IMG/VR virus record: IMGVR_UViG_3300032323_000894
Coordinates: 1 to 64,000 of that record
Strand: one strand, 5' to 3'
Length of the DNA stretch: 64,000 nucleotides
Source: a virus
Positions 35,631 to 45,122 of this stretch are shown piece by piece (position 1 is the stretch's first letter; every line of letters begins with the position of its first letter). Both the position numbers and the translations under genes were made by a program. The notes beneath the pieces were generated by a model. The model did no database searches, was not told the DNA's origin, and saw only the letters and a program-made list of their open reading frames with translations.

Positions 35631-36245
35631 ATGGCTACTATTATCAACAATAGGTCAGTACTAGAGACTGACCCAATCAGAAATTTTAGATTTCTGGTTA
35701 CATTCAAGCCACATGACACCGCAGGGTCTGCTTCTTGGTACGACTCAAAGGTCACTCTTGGCTTTACCTCTGTTTCGGGACTGTCAGTAACTACTGACTC
35801 TATCCCTTACCGTGAGGGTGGCTACAACACCACAGTCCACCAGATTCCTGGCCAGACTACATTTGCACCAATTACCCTACAGCGCGGAGTTATTCTTAAC
35901 ACCAAGCAGAACTGGCAGTGGATGAGAACCTTGTTCGCTACCGTTCAGGGTGGTGCAGCAAACGTTCAGGGAAAGTCCTTCCGTGCTGACCTAGAGATTG
36001 AGGTACTAAGCCACCCAATTCCTGGTTCCGCTGGTGGAACTACCGCAGGAACTGGCGGTGTAGCTAAGGATGACCACGTGTCTATGAGGTTTAACGTGTA
36101 CAACTGCTGGATTACTTCAGTATCGTACTCTGACCTAAACGCAGGTGACAACGCAATCTTTGTTGAGCAGGCAACTCTTGTTCACGAAGGTTTTGATGTT
36201 AACTGGGCACCAAACCTAACCGATAGTGCTCCAAAATTTAACTAA
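35631..36245 (+). CDS. Tail tube protein
   Basis: A 204-residue inner-tube protein of the gp19 type. It has DPIRNFRFLVTFKPHD at the start, GFTSVSGLSVTTDSIPYREGG, TTFAPITLQRGV and a C-terminal VYNCWITSVSYSDLNAGDN, the expected order for stacked-ring tube proteins. It follows the sheath by 19 bases with a good AAGGAG site. Codon usage is biased like the capsid gene, consistent with high expression. Confidence 0.93.
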   Translation: MATIINNRSVLETDPIRNFRFLVTFKPHDTAGSASWYDSKVTLGFTSVSGLSVTTDSIPYREGGYNTTVHQIPGQTTFAPITLQRGVILNTKQNWQWMRTLFATVQGGAANVQGKSFRADLEIEVLSHPIPGSAGGTTAGTGGVAKDDHVSMRFNVYNCWITSVSYSDLNAGDNAIFVEQATLVHEGFDVNWAPNLTDSAPKFN

Positions 36246-36259
36246 TAAAAGGAATAAAT

Positions 36260-37075
36260 ATGGAAAACCAAACGATTAACGCAGCAACTAACCCTGGCCT
36301 AGCAAACAAACTTGCGGCCGAGGCTGTTTCTCAAAAAACCGAAGCACCAGAACCAGCAAAAATTAAACTTCCTGTAGATGTTCTTGTAGACCTTCCTGGA
36401 GGGTACATGTCTCCCTCTGGGGAGGTTTACAGAACCGCTGAAGTTAGGGAACTAACAGGAAAAGACGAAGAAGTTATTGTCAAGGCGGCTAATATGCCTA
36501 AAGCTTTGGCACTAGCTCTATCTAGAGGAACTGTAAAAATTGGGGATGTTGAAGCTACTGAAGAAGTCTTAGACAAGATTTTGGCAGCAGACCGAGACGC
36601 AATTATGCTTGGAATATACCGAGCAACTTTCGGTGACACCGCTGAATTTGGGGCTTATTGCATGGGGTGTAAAGACTCTAAAACTGCGGAGATTAATCTT
36701 CTAGAAGACATAAAGGTAAAGGTTTTACTAGACCCTCTAGAAGACAGGGCTTTTAAGGTTCAAGGAAAGTCTAAAGAGTATCTTGTACGACTTCCTGAAG
36801 GAAAAGCTCAACGAGAACTAGCTAATAACTTAGACAAAACGTCCTCTGAATTAGATTCAGTTCTTTTGGACTACTGTTTGGTGGAAATAGACGGCAAACA
36901 AGTATTTGGTAAAAATCAAGTACAAGCTATTGGCTTAGCTGATAGACGTCTTATTTTAAGTGAAATTATCAACAGAAACCCTGGACCACAATTTAACGAT
37001 GTCAAAATTACCTGCCCTGATTGTGGCGGAGAGGTGGTAGTTCCGATTAGTCTCGGGACTCTATTTCAGTTCTAA
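36260..37075 (+). CDS. Tail assembly chaperone with two CxxC pairs
   Basis: A 271-residue protein with an AAAGGA site. It lies between the tube and the tape measure, the standard place for tail chaperones, and has features seen in myovirus chaperone/hub-assembly proteins. These are the YMSPSGEVYRTAEVRELTGKDEE region, CMGC (about residues 134-137) and CPDCGG (about residues 253-258), a possible split zinc site, and a C-terminus VVVPISLGTLFQF. A second product could extend into the downstream small frame. Confidence 0.7.
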   Translation: MENQTINAATNPGLANKLAAEAVSQKTEAPEPAKIKLPVDVLVDLPGGYMSPSGEVYRTAEVRELTGKDEEVIVKAANMPKALALALSRGTVKIGDVEATEEVLDKILAADRDAIMLGIYRATFGDTAEFGAYCMGCKDSKTAEINLLEDIKVKVLLDPLEDRAFKVQGKSKEYLVRLPEGKAQRELANNLDKTSSELDSVLLDYCLVEIDGKQVFGKNQVQAIGLADRRLILSEIINRNPGPQFNDVKITCPDCGGEVVVPISLGTLFQF

Positions 37076-37088
37076 TTTAGCATCATAT

Positions 37089-37229
37089 ATGCAGTTGATG
37101 AGTCAGTGGACAGCATTAACTGTTAGTTACACGGGTTGGTCTTTAGAAGAAATTCGAAGACTTACTCCAAGAGAAAGAAAGAATTGGCTAGAAATAGCCA
37201 GAGAATACGGATTGGTGGTGAAGAAGTAA
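37089..37229 (+). CDS. Tail chaperone second frame, 46 residues
   Basis: A short frame with ATG 37089 and no ribosome binding site. The product includes TGWSLEEIRRLTPRERKNWL, the W..EEI..L...ER..W pattern typical of the C-terminal part of tail chaperone pairs. The frame is open upstream from 37041, overlapping the end of the upstream gene in the +1 frame, and stops just before the tape measure start at 37231. It may be made by frameshift or by coupled reinitiation, 13 bases after the upstream stop. Confidence 0.6.
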   Translation: MQLMSQWTALTVSYTGWSLEEIRRLTPRERKNWLEIAREYGLVVKK

Positions 37230-37230
37230 T

Positions 37231-39603
37231 ATGGCTAATAGTTTAACCGTGTTAATGCAAGACGTCAAAAAACTTCTTGGCCTACTTAACCAAGTAGATG
37301 GATTCGTTAAAGGCGGAGGAGTAACTGGCGGCGGTAACATGCTGTCAGGGTCTTTGGCGGGTATCTCTACTGTTGCTTCTGGCGCGGGTTCTCGCATTCA
37401 AACTGCTGGTAGCCTAATTGGCATCGGTACAACAGCCGCAGCAGGATTTGCTGGCGGCGTGTCCTCAATGATGCCTGACGTAGCGCTGACTATTGGCCGT
37501 CAGGCTGCCCTTTACGGCGCTGGGGTATCCAGCGGTGGGCTAATGGGCACCGCCATGCTAGACCGTAATACGCGGCTAGGTCTAGGTCAATTCCAAACTA
37601 GTGCAGGGGCTTCTTCAAGAGTCGCAGCTATGCTTACTGGGCGAGGTATGGCTCCAACTAGTGCTGCGTTTACGCGGACGGTTGCTTCTACAGCTAATGC
37701 TGCCAAGTACTTAAACATGCCAAACGAAGTTGCCGCTTCCGCTTTTGAGGGGCTAACTTCTGGTGCTACATCTTCCATGATGATGAGAAATTACGGAATT
37801 TACACTGGAAATCCCGTAACTGGACAAGCTCTGGGTCAAAAAGAAATTTTTGAACAGCTCTATCAAAGATTTCTTGGCGGTAGAAGTACCAACGTAGAAA
37901 GAACCATGGAGTCCTTGCGTAGAGGAAACCTTGGGGCAAATATCCGTGCTTCGGGACTTGACGAGGCACAACAAGGATTGCTTTCTCAGTATTTTATTGA
38001 CCGTGCTCGTGGCATCAACGTAGACTACTCTGACGATAAGTCAGTTCAAGCAGCAGTGGACCGTAATAAGGCCGAGGGCATCGTAAACCCAATGCTTGAC
38101 CCAATGAAGCTTAGCTCTAGACAAGACGAGCTTATGAGCCTTGCTACTGAGCCGTATCTACAAGGACTTAAAACTTCTACAGATTTGCTAATGCAACTTA
38201 GTGATGTAGTAGAGGACCAGTTAATCCCAAGTTTTGGTGCTCTCAAGTCAACCCTTGACAATTTTATGGGTAATAACATGGGTGCAGGAGCAGTTACTGC
38301 TGGTGCCGCATTACTAGGTGGGGGACTTGCTGGAGCTGGGGTACTGGCGGGTGCTGGAGTTGGTCCTAGAGGTGGAAAAAGCCCAAAGTCTAGTGGTAAA
38401 GGTAACTTTAAAGGCGGTATGGGAATCCGAGCTGGTGGCCCTCTAGGAGCCGCGGCTATGCTGGGCGGTCAGGCCATGGGTGGACTAGGTGGCGACCTGC
38501 TTTCTGGTGCTGGAACAGGCGCTATGTTTGGTTCTTTTGCTGGTCCAAAAGGAATGCTAATTGGTGCCGCTATTGGTGCGTTAATTAGCGGTGGAGCCAG
38601 TATTCTAAGCGGCAGCCTTGCTCCTAAGGCTCCAGGTAAGGGTGGTGGCGGAAACATTGACCCAGGACCTCAGGGGAATAGTTGGACGGGTGCGTATGGG
38701 GAGCGACGCCCATATGGAATCCACGACGGTGTAGACATTGCGATGGCTGTTGGAACTCCACTAAAAGCCGTAATGGACGGAGTTGTTTCCTATGCAGGTA
38801 GCGGAAGCGGCAGCCGCTCAAGAGGACTTTACATAACAATTGAGCATGAGAATGGGTACAGAACGCTGTACGCCCATTTAAGTAAGTTTTTTGTTAAAAA
38901 AGGTGATGCTGTTTCTAAAGGACAACTAGTAGCACTCAGTGGTAATAGTGGTTTTTCAACTGGTCCTCACTTGCACTTTAGCTTATACAAAAATGGAACC
39001 CACATTAATCCAGGTCAGTTTGTAAATGACGGGCTCTACGGTGGGGCAGGAGTGTCTGTACCTCAAGGTGGATACACAGCATCAACTGGTGAGCAAAACA
39101 TCAACAGCGGAATGACCGCAGGAATTTCTACCTCAAATTTTGCGTCTGTAATTAACCAATTTATGTCTGGCGGCTCTTCAGGTATCTCATTGGGCTCAAG
39201 CGCCATGTCTATTCTTGGTTCTGTACTGGGCGGAGCAAGCGGCTCATTTGGAAGCATTGCGTCAAACTCATCTGGTGTAAATCTTCCAGAACCTATTGGC
39301 AATACCTCTTCAGGAATGATGGGGACAGACTTAAACGCGCTTTTGAACTCTGGAGAATCTTCTGGGGTTGGAGGCGGGTATGAGCCACAGGGATTATCTG
39401 AAGGAACCAATCTTTCTAGCGCCATTTCACGCTCAAACTCTGGGTCAATATCTTCCAATGGTCGTTCAGGAGTGTACAAGCCCCAAGTAACGATAAACGT
39501 AAACATAGCTCGTGCGTCAGAAAGTGAAGCTAAGCGATTTGCCAAGATGGTTAAAGACGAACTAGAAGAAGACAGAATGTTAGACAGAATTGGTGGTAAG
39601 TAA
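37231..39603 (+). CDS. Tape measure protein with M23 peptidase domain
   Basis: A 790-residue protein that sets tail length. The N-terminal two-thirds is helical and Gly/Ala/Ser-rich with hydrophobic stretches. Residues about 480-605 form an M23/LytM metallopeptidase. The motif HDGVD (H498, D502) and PHLHF (H580, H582) supply zinc ligands, and a conserved YAHLS lies between. The domain would cleave peptidoglycan cross-links during DNA entry. The Ser/Gly-rich C-terminus ends in a coiled coil (SESEAKRFAKMVKDELEED). It starts one base after the chaperone frame. Confidence 0.88.
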   Translation: MANSLTVLMQDVKKLLGLLNQVDGFVKGGGVTGGGNMLSGSLAGISTVASGAGSRIQTAGSLIGIGTTAAAGFAGGVSSMMPDVALTIGRQAALYGAGVSSGGLMGTAMLDRNTRLGLGQFQTSAGASSRVAAMLTGRGMAPTSAAFTRTVASTANAAKYLNMPNEVAASAFEGLTSGATSSMMMRNYGIYTGNPVTGQALGQKEIFEQLYQRFLGGRSTNVERTMESLRRGNLGANIRASGLDEAQQGLLSQYFIDRARGINVDYSDDKSVQAAVDRNKAEGIVNPMLDPMKLSSRQDELMSLATEPYLQGLKTSTDLLMQLSDVVEDQLIPSFGALKSTLDNFMGNNMGAGAVTAGAALLGGGLAGAGVLAGAGVGPRGGKSPKSSGKGNFKGGMGIRAGGPLGAAAMLGGQAMGGLGGDLLSGAGTGAMFGSFAGPKGMLIGAAIGALISGGASILSGSLAPKAPGKGGGGNIDPGPQGNSWTGAYGERRPYGIHDGVDIAMAVGTPLKAVMDGVVSYAGSGSGSRSRGLYITIEHENGYRTLYAHLSKFFVKKGDAVSKGQLVALSGNSGFSTGPHLHFSLYKNGTHINPGQFVNDGLYGGAGVSVPQGGYTASTGEQNINSGMTAGISTSNFASVINQFMSGGSSGISLGSSAMSILGSVLGGASGSFGSIASNSSGVNLPEPIGNTSSGMMGTDLNALLNSGESSGVGGGYEPQGLSEGTNLSSAISRSNSGSISSNGRSGVYKPQVTINVNIARASESEAKRFAKMVKDELEEDRMLDRIGGK

Positions 39604-40916
39604 TGCCCAACATAAGGCCCCTTCCTGTATTCCCTGGAATTACTGAAAAATCTGCTAAGACTTTAAAAGAAAAAGTTAGCGCTAGCGTTCAGTCTGTTTC
39701 ACCTGCAGCAAAAGCAAACACTAAAATTAAACGTTTAAATGAGCAGATAGCCGCGCTAAAAAAGAATCTGCAAACTTCCTTAACTAGATTGGGGGAGATT
39801 ACTAAAATATTAGAAAAACCACCACTACAGGTTCTTTGGGGTGTTATATACGTTAATAGGTATTACATTCCTTGGCTTCCCGAAGGAAAAGACTTAGCTA
39901 CACCAACTGAGGCTAAAAAAGTCAAACAAGACCTAATTGCTAGTATTGCAGAAACTAGAGAAAATATTAGAAAGCTAGAGGGAGCATTAAATAGCTCCTC
40001 TAAACAGCAAGAGCAGCAACAGAAAAACGGCAATAAAGGCAATAGAGGCAATAGAGGCAATAAGGAAGACGTTAGCGGAGGACCGCCGTCTTCTGACCCC
40101 GCTAATACAGCTATTGAGTACAACGTAAGCTCAGTTAAAGAAGCCTACTTCACTAGTAAACAGGACACCCTAGACACCGCAAAACTTTTTGCTGGAAATA
40201 CTCCTGCAAAAGTTACTCAAGCTATGGACCTGTGGAAAGCGGGAGTATCAAGTAAGGGAATGATTGTTACCCACATTCCTCCTGGCCCTAAACCTGCTCA
40301 GTATATGGATAGTAATGGTAATTGGGCTGTTCCTGGTGATGCTTCCTCTATAAAACGTTCAGGGTTTCAATTCTTGTACAACCCTACAACTATAGGCATG
40401 ACCTACGGCGGGGTTCCCCCAGTTGACATCACTATGTCCACTTCTGGTCTGGAAGACTACACGCTTCAAGCCCCCAGCATTTATCAATCCGCAATTAATT
40501 TTGAAATATTAATTAATAGAATGCACGATTTAGAGTACATAGGGGAAAACGGCACAATAAAGGGAGGCTTAAGAGCTTCTGATTTGTGGGTAGGAAATAT
40601 TCCAGATACTAAAACTTTAAATCGTATTTACAATAAAGGAACAATGTACGACATAGAGTTTTTGCTAAAGACTATGTTTGCCGTAGACCCATTCCCGAGT
40701 TTACTCCGCGGAAGAACCACAGACATTGGTTTCTTAGGCCCATCTCCCGTAGAACTGCACTTAGGAAAAAAACTACGGTATGTAGTAATGGTTGACAGCA
40801 TAACTGTAGACCACGTTATTTTTAACAGTCAAATGGTGCCGATGTTTAGCACAGTACGTGTTTCCACACGCAGAATTCCAGACTACAGGCCAGGAAAGGT
40901 TTCAAATGCTTCTTAG
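39603..40916 (+). CDS. Baseplate or hub protein with N-terminal coiled coil
   Basis: A 437-residue protein following the tape measure. Residues about 20-80 and 105-150 form coiled coils (KIKRLNEQIAALKKNLQTSL), with an Asn/Gly/Arg repeat (NKGNRGNRGNK) between. The C-terminal 250 residues are beta-rich (IKRSGFQFLYNPTTIGMTYG ... LHLGKKLRYVVMVDSITVDH) as in LysM-linked baseplate/hub proteins. It is probably part of the initiator complex at the tail tip. The call comes from gene order and this region, not from a named family. It overlaps the upstream stop. Confidence 0.6.
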   Translation: MPNIRPLPVFPGITEKSAKTLKEKVSASVQSVSPAAKANTKIKRLNEQIAALKKNLQTSLTRLGEITKILEKPPLQVLWGVIYVNRYYIPWLPEGKDLATPTEAKKVKQDLIASIAETRENIRKLEGALNSSSKQQEQQQKNGNKGNRGNRGNKEDVSGGPPSSDPANTAIEYNVSSVKEAYFTSKQDTLDTAKLFAGNTPAKVTQAMDLWKAGVSSKGMIVTHIPPGPKPAQYMDSNGNWAVPGDASSIKRSGFQFLYNPTTIGMTYGGVPPVDITMSTSGLEDYTLQAPSIYQSAINFEILINRMHDLEYIGENGTIKGGLRASDLWVGNIPDTKTLNRIYNKGTMYDIEFLLKTMFAVDPFPSLLRGRTTDIGFLGPSPVELHLGKKLRYVVMVDSITVDHVIFNSQMVPMFSTVRVSTRRIPDYRPGKVSNAS

Positions 40917-40928
40917 GAGTTGGTTTTA

Positions 40929-41204
40929 ATGATTTTTACAGATAGTAGATACGCTTCTGGTATTTTGACTAAGTCGTATGACGCAAGAAAGCAGTCCTAC
41001 GGAGTTACTGTTTTTCGCCAATTTACCGAAGACTCTTCGTCTTTCTTTTACTACACGTGGACTCAAAAAGACAGGATAGATTTAGTAGCAGCTGAGCTAT
41101 TAAACGACCCAAATCTTTGGTGGTTAATTATGGATTACAATCCAGAAATTTCAAACCCATTTGATATTCCCCTAGGAACTGTGCTAAGGATACCTGGTGA
41201 GTAA
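40929..41204 (+). CDS. Small LysM/tail-X-like baseplate protein
   Basis: A 91-residue protein starting at ATG 40929, with TAGGAGT upstream (an earlier TTG at 40920 is less likely). Residues 45-90 read LVAAELLNDPNLWWLIMDYN ... FDIPLGTVLRIP, the pattern of tail protein X or gp53-type wedge proteins with a LysM-like fold. It overlaps the next gene by 8 bases. It probably attaches the wedges to the hub. Confidence 0.75.
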   Translation: MIFTDSRYASGILTKSYDARKQSYGVTVFRQFTEDSSSFFYYTWTQKDRIDLVAAELLNDPNLWWLIMDYNPEISNPFDIPLGTVLRIPGE

Positions 41205-42609
41205 AGAACCTATTATTGGAAAATCTAGGCGCTCCTCTCCCTTTAGTGTTCAATTTCCGACATTGCCTTCTATAAAGGCGCAACCTCAGACCGTCATGTT
41301 AAAGCAAAAGCAAAAGAAACATGACGTATTAATTATTGAATATCCTGCAACTAGCTTTAAAAACGCAAGAGTTTTAAAAACAGGTGTTCCTGTTAAGTTT
41401 GTCTGGAGACAGGGTTCTCGAAAAGCTGAGTGGCTTGGATATGTCACTTCTGTTTCTAGAAAATCTTCTTCTCAATTTTTGCAGCCTATGAAAGTTTACT
41501 GCGTTGGTGCTTCGTTTGTACTAAAACAAACTAAAACTAAAACGTACAAAAATAAAACTGTATCTGAAGTTGCTGCAGTAATTGCTAAAGAAAATAATCT
41601 TAGATTTGTCGGAGATAGGGATAAAAGAAGATTTAATCAGCTAGCTATTTCTGGGCACAGTCAGTGGGAATGGTTACAAGAGCAGGCTAATCGTGTAGGT
41701 TACGTGGCTTATGCCCAAGGAACTAACTTAGTGTTTAAGTCAATAGACAAGATAATTGACGAAAAATCTTTAGATGCGCCAATTTTTCAATTGTGGAGTC
41801 CGTACATACCAAGAACACCCCAAGGATTAGACAGAACTTTGGATTCTATAGAGGTGTTGGTTGGAGAAAACAACGAAGGCGATTACCCCACAAGGGCTGT
41901 AAAACAAACTGGTGGAGTAGACCCTGTAAAAGGAACATCATTTACTAATAAAAAGTCACCTTCAAGGTCAGGAAAGTCTGTTAGAGAAAGTGTTGCAGAT
42001 ACGCTGTTTGATGAGCTTAATAGTGACCAAGTAGTTAGCAGTAAAGCTGACTCTAGAGCAGCTTCGTCAGGAGCAGCTGAACTTGCAAGGTTTAATATAC
42101 CAGCTAAAGTTATTGGGCAGGGAGACCCTCGAATACACCCGTATCAAATGATAGAAATACAGGGCTCAGGAAATGACACTGATGGCCACTGGATTGTGCG
42201 GGAAGCTACGCACAAGTTTCTTTATGGAGGTTACTACACTATAGAAATGATTGTAGCTACTGACGGTCTTGGAAAAAATACCAGAAAAACTAGAAACTCT
42301 TCCAGAAATAGAGCTATAGACCCATTTAGGTCAGAGACTGTAAAGAGCGCAATTGATGTTGAGTACTTACTTAACAAAAACAAACGCCCTTTTAATTCTC
42401 GAGGAAATGACTCTTCAGTAAACCTAGCTGTAGAGCTAAACAGGACAGGAAATCCTTTTTCAATAGGAAATTCCAGGGAAACTAGCTCGGCTAGACTTTC
42501 TGCTAATAAGCCACTGTTAACAAATGTTGAAAACCAAGGGTATTTACGAACACCAACTGTTTGGAAAACTAAGGCCCCAACCTCAAGAAATCCAAGAAAA
42601 GCTAGTTAA
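41197..42609 (+). CDS. Baseplate hub protein (gpD/gp27-like)
   Basis: A 470-residue protein starting at GTG 41197. The N-terminal part is beta-barrel-like (VLIIEYPATSFKNARVLKTG, PVKFVWRQGSRKAEWLGYVTSVSR), followed by YKNKTVSEVAAVIAKENNLRF, the linker helix typical of late-control gpD or gp27 hubs. After that comes a conserved GHSQWEWLQEQANRVGYVAY and a long basic linker. The trimeric hub connects tube and spike. It overlaps the upstream gene by 8 bases. Confidence 0.78.
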   Translation: MSKEPIIGKSRRSSPFSVQFPTLPSIKAQPQTVMLKQKQKKHDVLIIEYPATSFKNARVLKTGVPVKFVWRQGSRKAEWLGYVTSVSRKSSSQFLQPMKVYCVGASFVLKQTKTKTYKNKTVSEVAAVIAKENNLRFVGDRDKRRFNQLAISGHSQWEWLQEQANRVGYVAYAQGTNLVFKSIDKIIDEKSLDAPIFQLWSPYIPRTPQGLDRTLDSIEVLVGENNEGDYPTRAVKQTGGVDPVKGTSFTNKKSPSRSGKSVRESVADTLFDELNSDQVVSSKADSRAASSGAAELARFNIPAKVIGQGDPRIHPYQMIEIQGSGNDTDGHWIVREATHKFLYGGYYTIEMIVATDGLGKNTRKTRNSSRNRAIDPFRSETVKSAIDVEYLLNKNKRPFNSRGNDSSVNLAVELNRTGNPFSIGNSRETSSARLSANKPLLTNVENQGYLRTPTVWKTKAPTSRNPRKAS

Positions 42610-42624
42610 TTTTAAAGGAGTCTA

Positions 42625-43041
42625 ATGTCAAAATCACCCGTGTATGAAATGGCCATAAGCTTGCCATTTAAAATAGATAACTTTGGCGGAGTTGCTGTGA
42701 CCATGTCCCAAGAGAAAATTTGGGCTGATAGGGTACGTAGCGCTATTGGTACCCAGTTAAAAGAGCGTGTATTTAGGGCTGATTACGGCACCACTATCCC
42801 AGTGACGCTATTTGAGGACACCGACTTGATGACCGCAACCATTGAAGAAGAGGTGGAAAGAGCCTTTATTGAGTACCTTCCTACCCTACAATTAGATGTA
42901 GTAGAGGCCACGTACGACAGGTCTCAGGACACTATATTTGCTGAAGTAGGCTACTTTCTGCCAAATAAAGACCAAACGTCTGTTGTAATCGGTATTGCCA
43001 GACTTTCTACTACTAGACCAATTGATGAGGAACTACTATGA
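42625..43041 (+). CDS. gp25-like baseplate wedge protein
   Basis: A 138-residue protein with an AAGGAG site. It carries the GPW/gp25 pattern: SLPFKIDNFGGVAVTMSQEK, IGTQLKERVFRADYGTTIP and a beta end with IFAEVGYFLPNK. This is the conserved inner wedge that anchors the sheath to the baseplate. It lies directly before the gpJ-type gene and overlaps it by 4 bases. It lacks lysozyme catalytic features, as is usual for this family. Confidence 0.88.
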   Translation: MSKSPVYEMAISLPFKIDNFGGVAVTMSQEKIWADRVRSAIGTQLKERVFRADYGTTIPVTLFEDTDLMTATIEEEVERAFIEYLPTLQLDVVEATYDRSQDTIFAEVGYFLPNKDQTSVVIGIARLSTTRPIDEELL

Positions 43042-45122
43042 CAGCCCCAGTAAGCAACATTCCCGTATCGGTAGATTACACTTCTAGGGATTACTACGCT
43101 CTGCGTGAGGACTTAATTAACCTCGTAAAAGCAAGGGTAAACTCAGGCTCCTCCAAACAATGGTCTGGGGAAGACCCTTCAGACTTTGGTCTAGCGTTGG
43201 TTGAGGCATTTGCCTACATCGGTGACTTGACAAACTATTACATTGACAGAATTGCAAACGAAACCTACTTACCTACAGCTACTCAGCGAAAAAACATCTT
43301 AAATATCGCAAGACTGTACGGATATGCCCCTACTGGTTTTAGAGCTTCTCAACTACAAGTTGAGTTTACTAACTCATACACTACAGACGTAACAAACGCT
43401 GTTGGAAACGGAACCCTTATAACTTATACTGCTGCTAATGACTTTGTAGTGGGAGATGTAGTAACGATTTCCGCAGTTAATCCTTCTGGGTTTAATTTAA
43501 GTAACAAAGAAGTAGTGTCTTGCACCCCAACAAGTTTTGCTGTAAGCAGCACTTTTAGTGGAGCTTACGTTAGTGATGGTGTTGTTGGCAAGGCTATATC
43601 AATACCTGCAGGAACCCAAGTAAGTGGCTCAGTCATTAAAGATGACGTAGTAGAAGAAGTTGTGTTTACTACACTAGAAACAGTAGAAATCCCAGCTTCT
43701 TTAGAAAATTCTGTGGGGTCTGTCTTGGCTTGGGCAAAAAATGGAGAAGACATTCGCTTAAGGCCAGGTAACGAAGCTCAAAATGAATTAGACATTGCTG
43801 GTGAACTTATTGGTACGTCAAATGGATTTGCTAATCAAACTTACATTCTTACTGAAAACGAAGTAGTAACTGAAGATATAGAGGTGTATGTTGAGGCGGG
43901 AGACCTTTATGAGCCTTGGCAGCAAGTTACCAATCTAATTGACTACGGTCCGACCGACGCAGTGTTCCGTACTGAATTAGACGAAAACAACTTTGTTTCT
44001 ATCATTTTTGGTGACGGTATCTCGGGCGCTATACCAAACACTATGTCTGGAATTAAAGCAGTTTACTATGTTGGGGGAGGAACTATAGGAAACGTTTCTG
44101 CGGGAACTATTGACACAATTGACTACATTCCTAACTTAACATCCGTACAACTAAACTCATTATCTGAATTTGTTTCTGTTGGCAATCCAGGAACTGTAGG
44201 TGTTGGCGGCTCAGAGCCTGAAGATAACTTTAGTATTAGAACTAACGCTGCTCTTGCAGTTCGCTCTAATAACAGGGTTGTTAGTTTTCAGGATTACGAA
44301 TCATTGGCTTTATTTGTAGAAAATTGCGGAAAAGCCAACGCAACGGCAGCGGTATGGACATCAGTAACCCTATATGTTGCACCTATCAGGAACCAAGGAG
44401 ATTTAGATAAATTCCCTGGCTTTGATGGTGCTAATGATGAAGTGACTTCAGAATGGAACGCTCTACGAGACAATGTACTAGAGTATTTTGAAGGAAAAAC
44501 TCTAATTGGTGCATCTCTTCAAGTATCTCCCCCAACGTATTCCCCAGTGTCTATTGACGTAGTGTTTACTAAAAATGACAACTACACCTCTGAGCAAGCT
44601 GAAGACGATATTAAAAAAGCTTTGGTTACTACTTTTGGGTACGCAAACTTAGACTTTGAGCAAACAATTACCCCAGAACTAGTTGAAAGTGTTCTAATTG
44701 GTCTTCCAAGTATAAAAACCTCTAGAGTAACTAACCTATACAAAACTGGTCAGACTCCTAAAAGAGCAGCCCTTATAGGTTCCCCAGCTGAAATATTTGT
44801 ATTTTTAGAATCAGATATTGATGTTTTAGAGTCCTCTAACGACGCTCAGTTGTCTGCGCTAACCGCATCTAGCGGAACCCTAAGCCCTGTGTTTAACAGC
44901 GACTTTTACGCCTACAACTTGGTAGGAGTTAGCGCCTCAACTGTCACGCTAACTCCTGTAGGAGCTGCAGGTTCGACAATAACCGTTAACGGAGTCTCTG
45001 CTGCTACACCTGTTACTCTAGGTGCTGTAGGAAGCACCACTACTGTTTCAATTGCAGTTATTGCTCCTGATGGAACTACTGTTCGAGTGTACACCGTATC
45101 TATCTTTAGAGTCGCTCCGTAA
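43038..45122 (+). CDS. Baseplate J-like wedge protein with cadherin-like C-terminus
   Basis: A 694-residue wedge protein of the gpJ/gp6 type. DYTSRDYYALREDLINLVKA at the start, SDFGLALVEAFAYIGDLTNYYIDRIANETYLPTA, FPNFG-like elements replaced by VSIIFGDGISGAIPNTMSG, and GVGGSEPEDNFSIRTNAALAV are characteristic. Residues about 115-190 contain an inserted beta module (FVVGDVVTISAVN) also found in the 1020-residue tail protein. Residues about 605-694 form a cadherin-like sandwich (LSALTASSGTLSPVFN ... VRVYTVSIFRVAP), which would project from the baseplate. Confidence 0.9.
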   Translation: MTAPVSNIPVSVDYTSRDYYALREDLINLVKARVNSGSSKQWSGEDPSDFGLALVEAFAYIGDLTNYYIDRIANETYLPTATQRKNILNIARLYGYAPTGFRASQLQVEFTNSYTTDVTNAVGNGTLITYTAANDFVVGDVVTISAVNPSGFNLSNKEVVSCTPTSFAVSSTFSGAYVSDGVVGKAISIPAGTQVSGSVIKDDVVEEVVFTTLETVEIPASLENSVGSVLAWAKNGEDIRLRPGNEAQNELDIAGELIGTSNGFANQTYILTENEVVTEDIEVYVEAGDLYEPWQQVTNLIDYGPTDAVFRTELDENNFVSIIFGDGISGAIPNTMSGIKAVYYVGGGTIGNVSAGTIDTIDYIPNLTSVQLNSLSEFVSVGNPGTVGVGGSEPEDNFSIRTNAALAVRSNNRVVSFQDYESLALFVENCGKANATAAVWTSVTLYVAPIRNQGDLDKFPGFDGANDEVTSEWNALRDNVLEYFEGKTLIGASLQVSPPTYSPVSIDVVFTKNDNYTSEQAEDDIKKALVTTFGYANLDFEQTITPELVESVLIGLPSIKTSRVTNLYKTGQTPKRAALIGSPAEIFVFLESDIDVLESSNDAQLSALTASSGTLSPVFNSDFYAYNLVGVSASTVTLTPVGAAGSTITVNGVSAATPVTLGAVGSTTTVSIAVIAPDGTTVRVYTVSIFRVAP

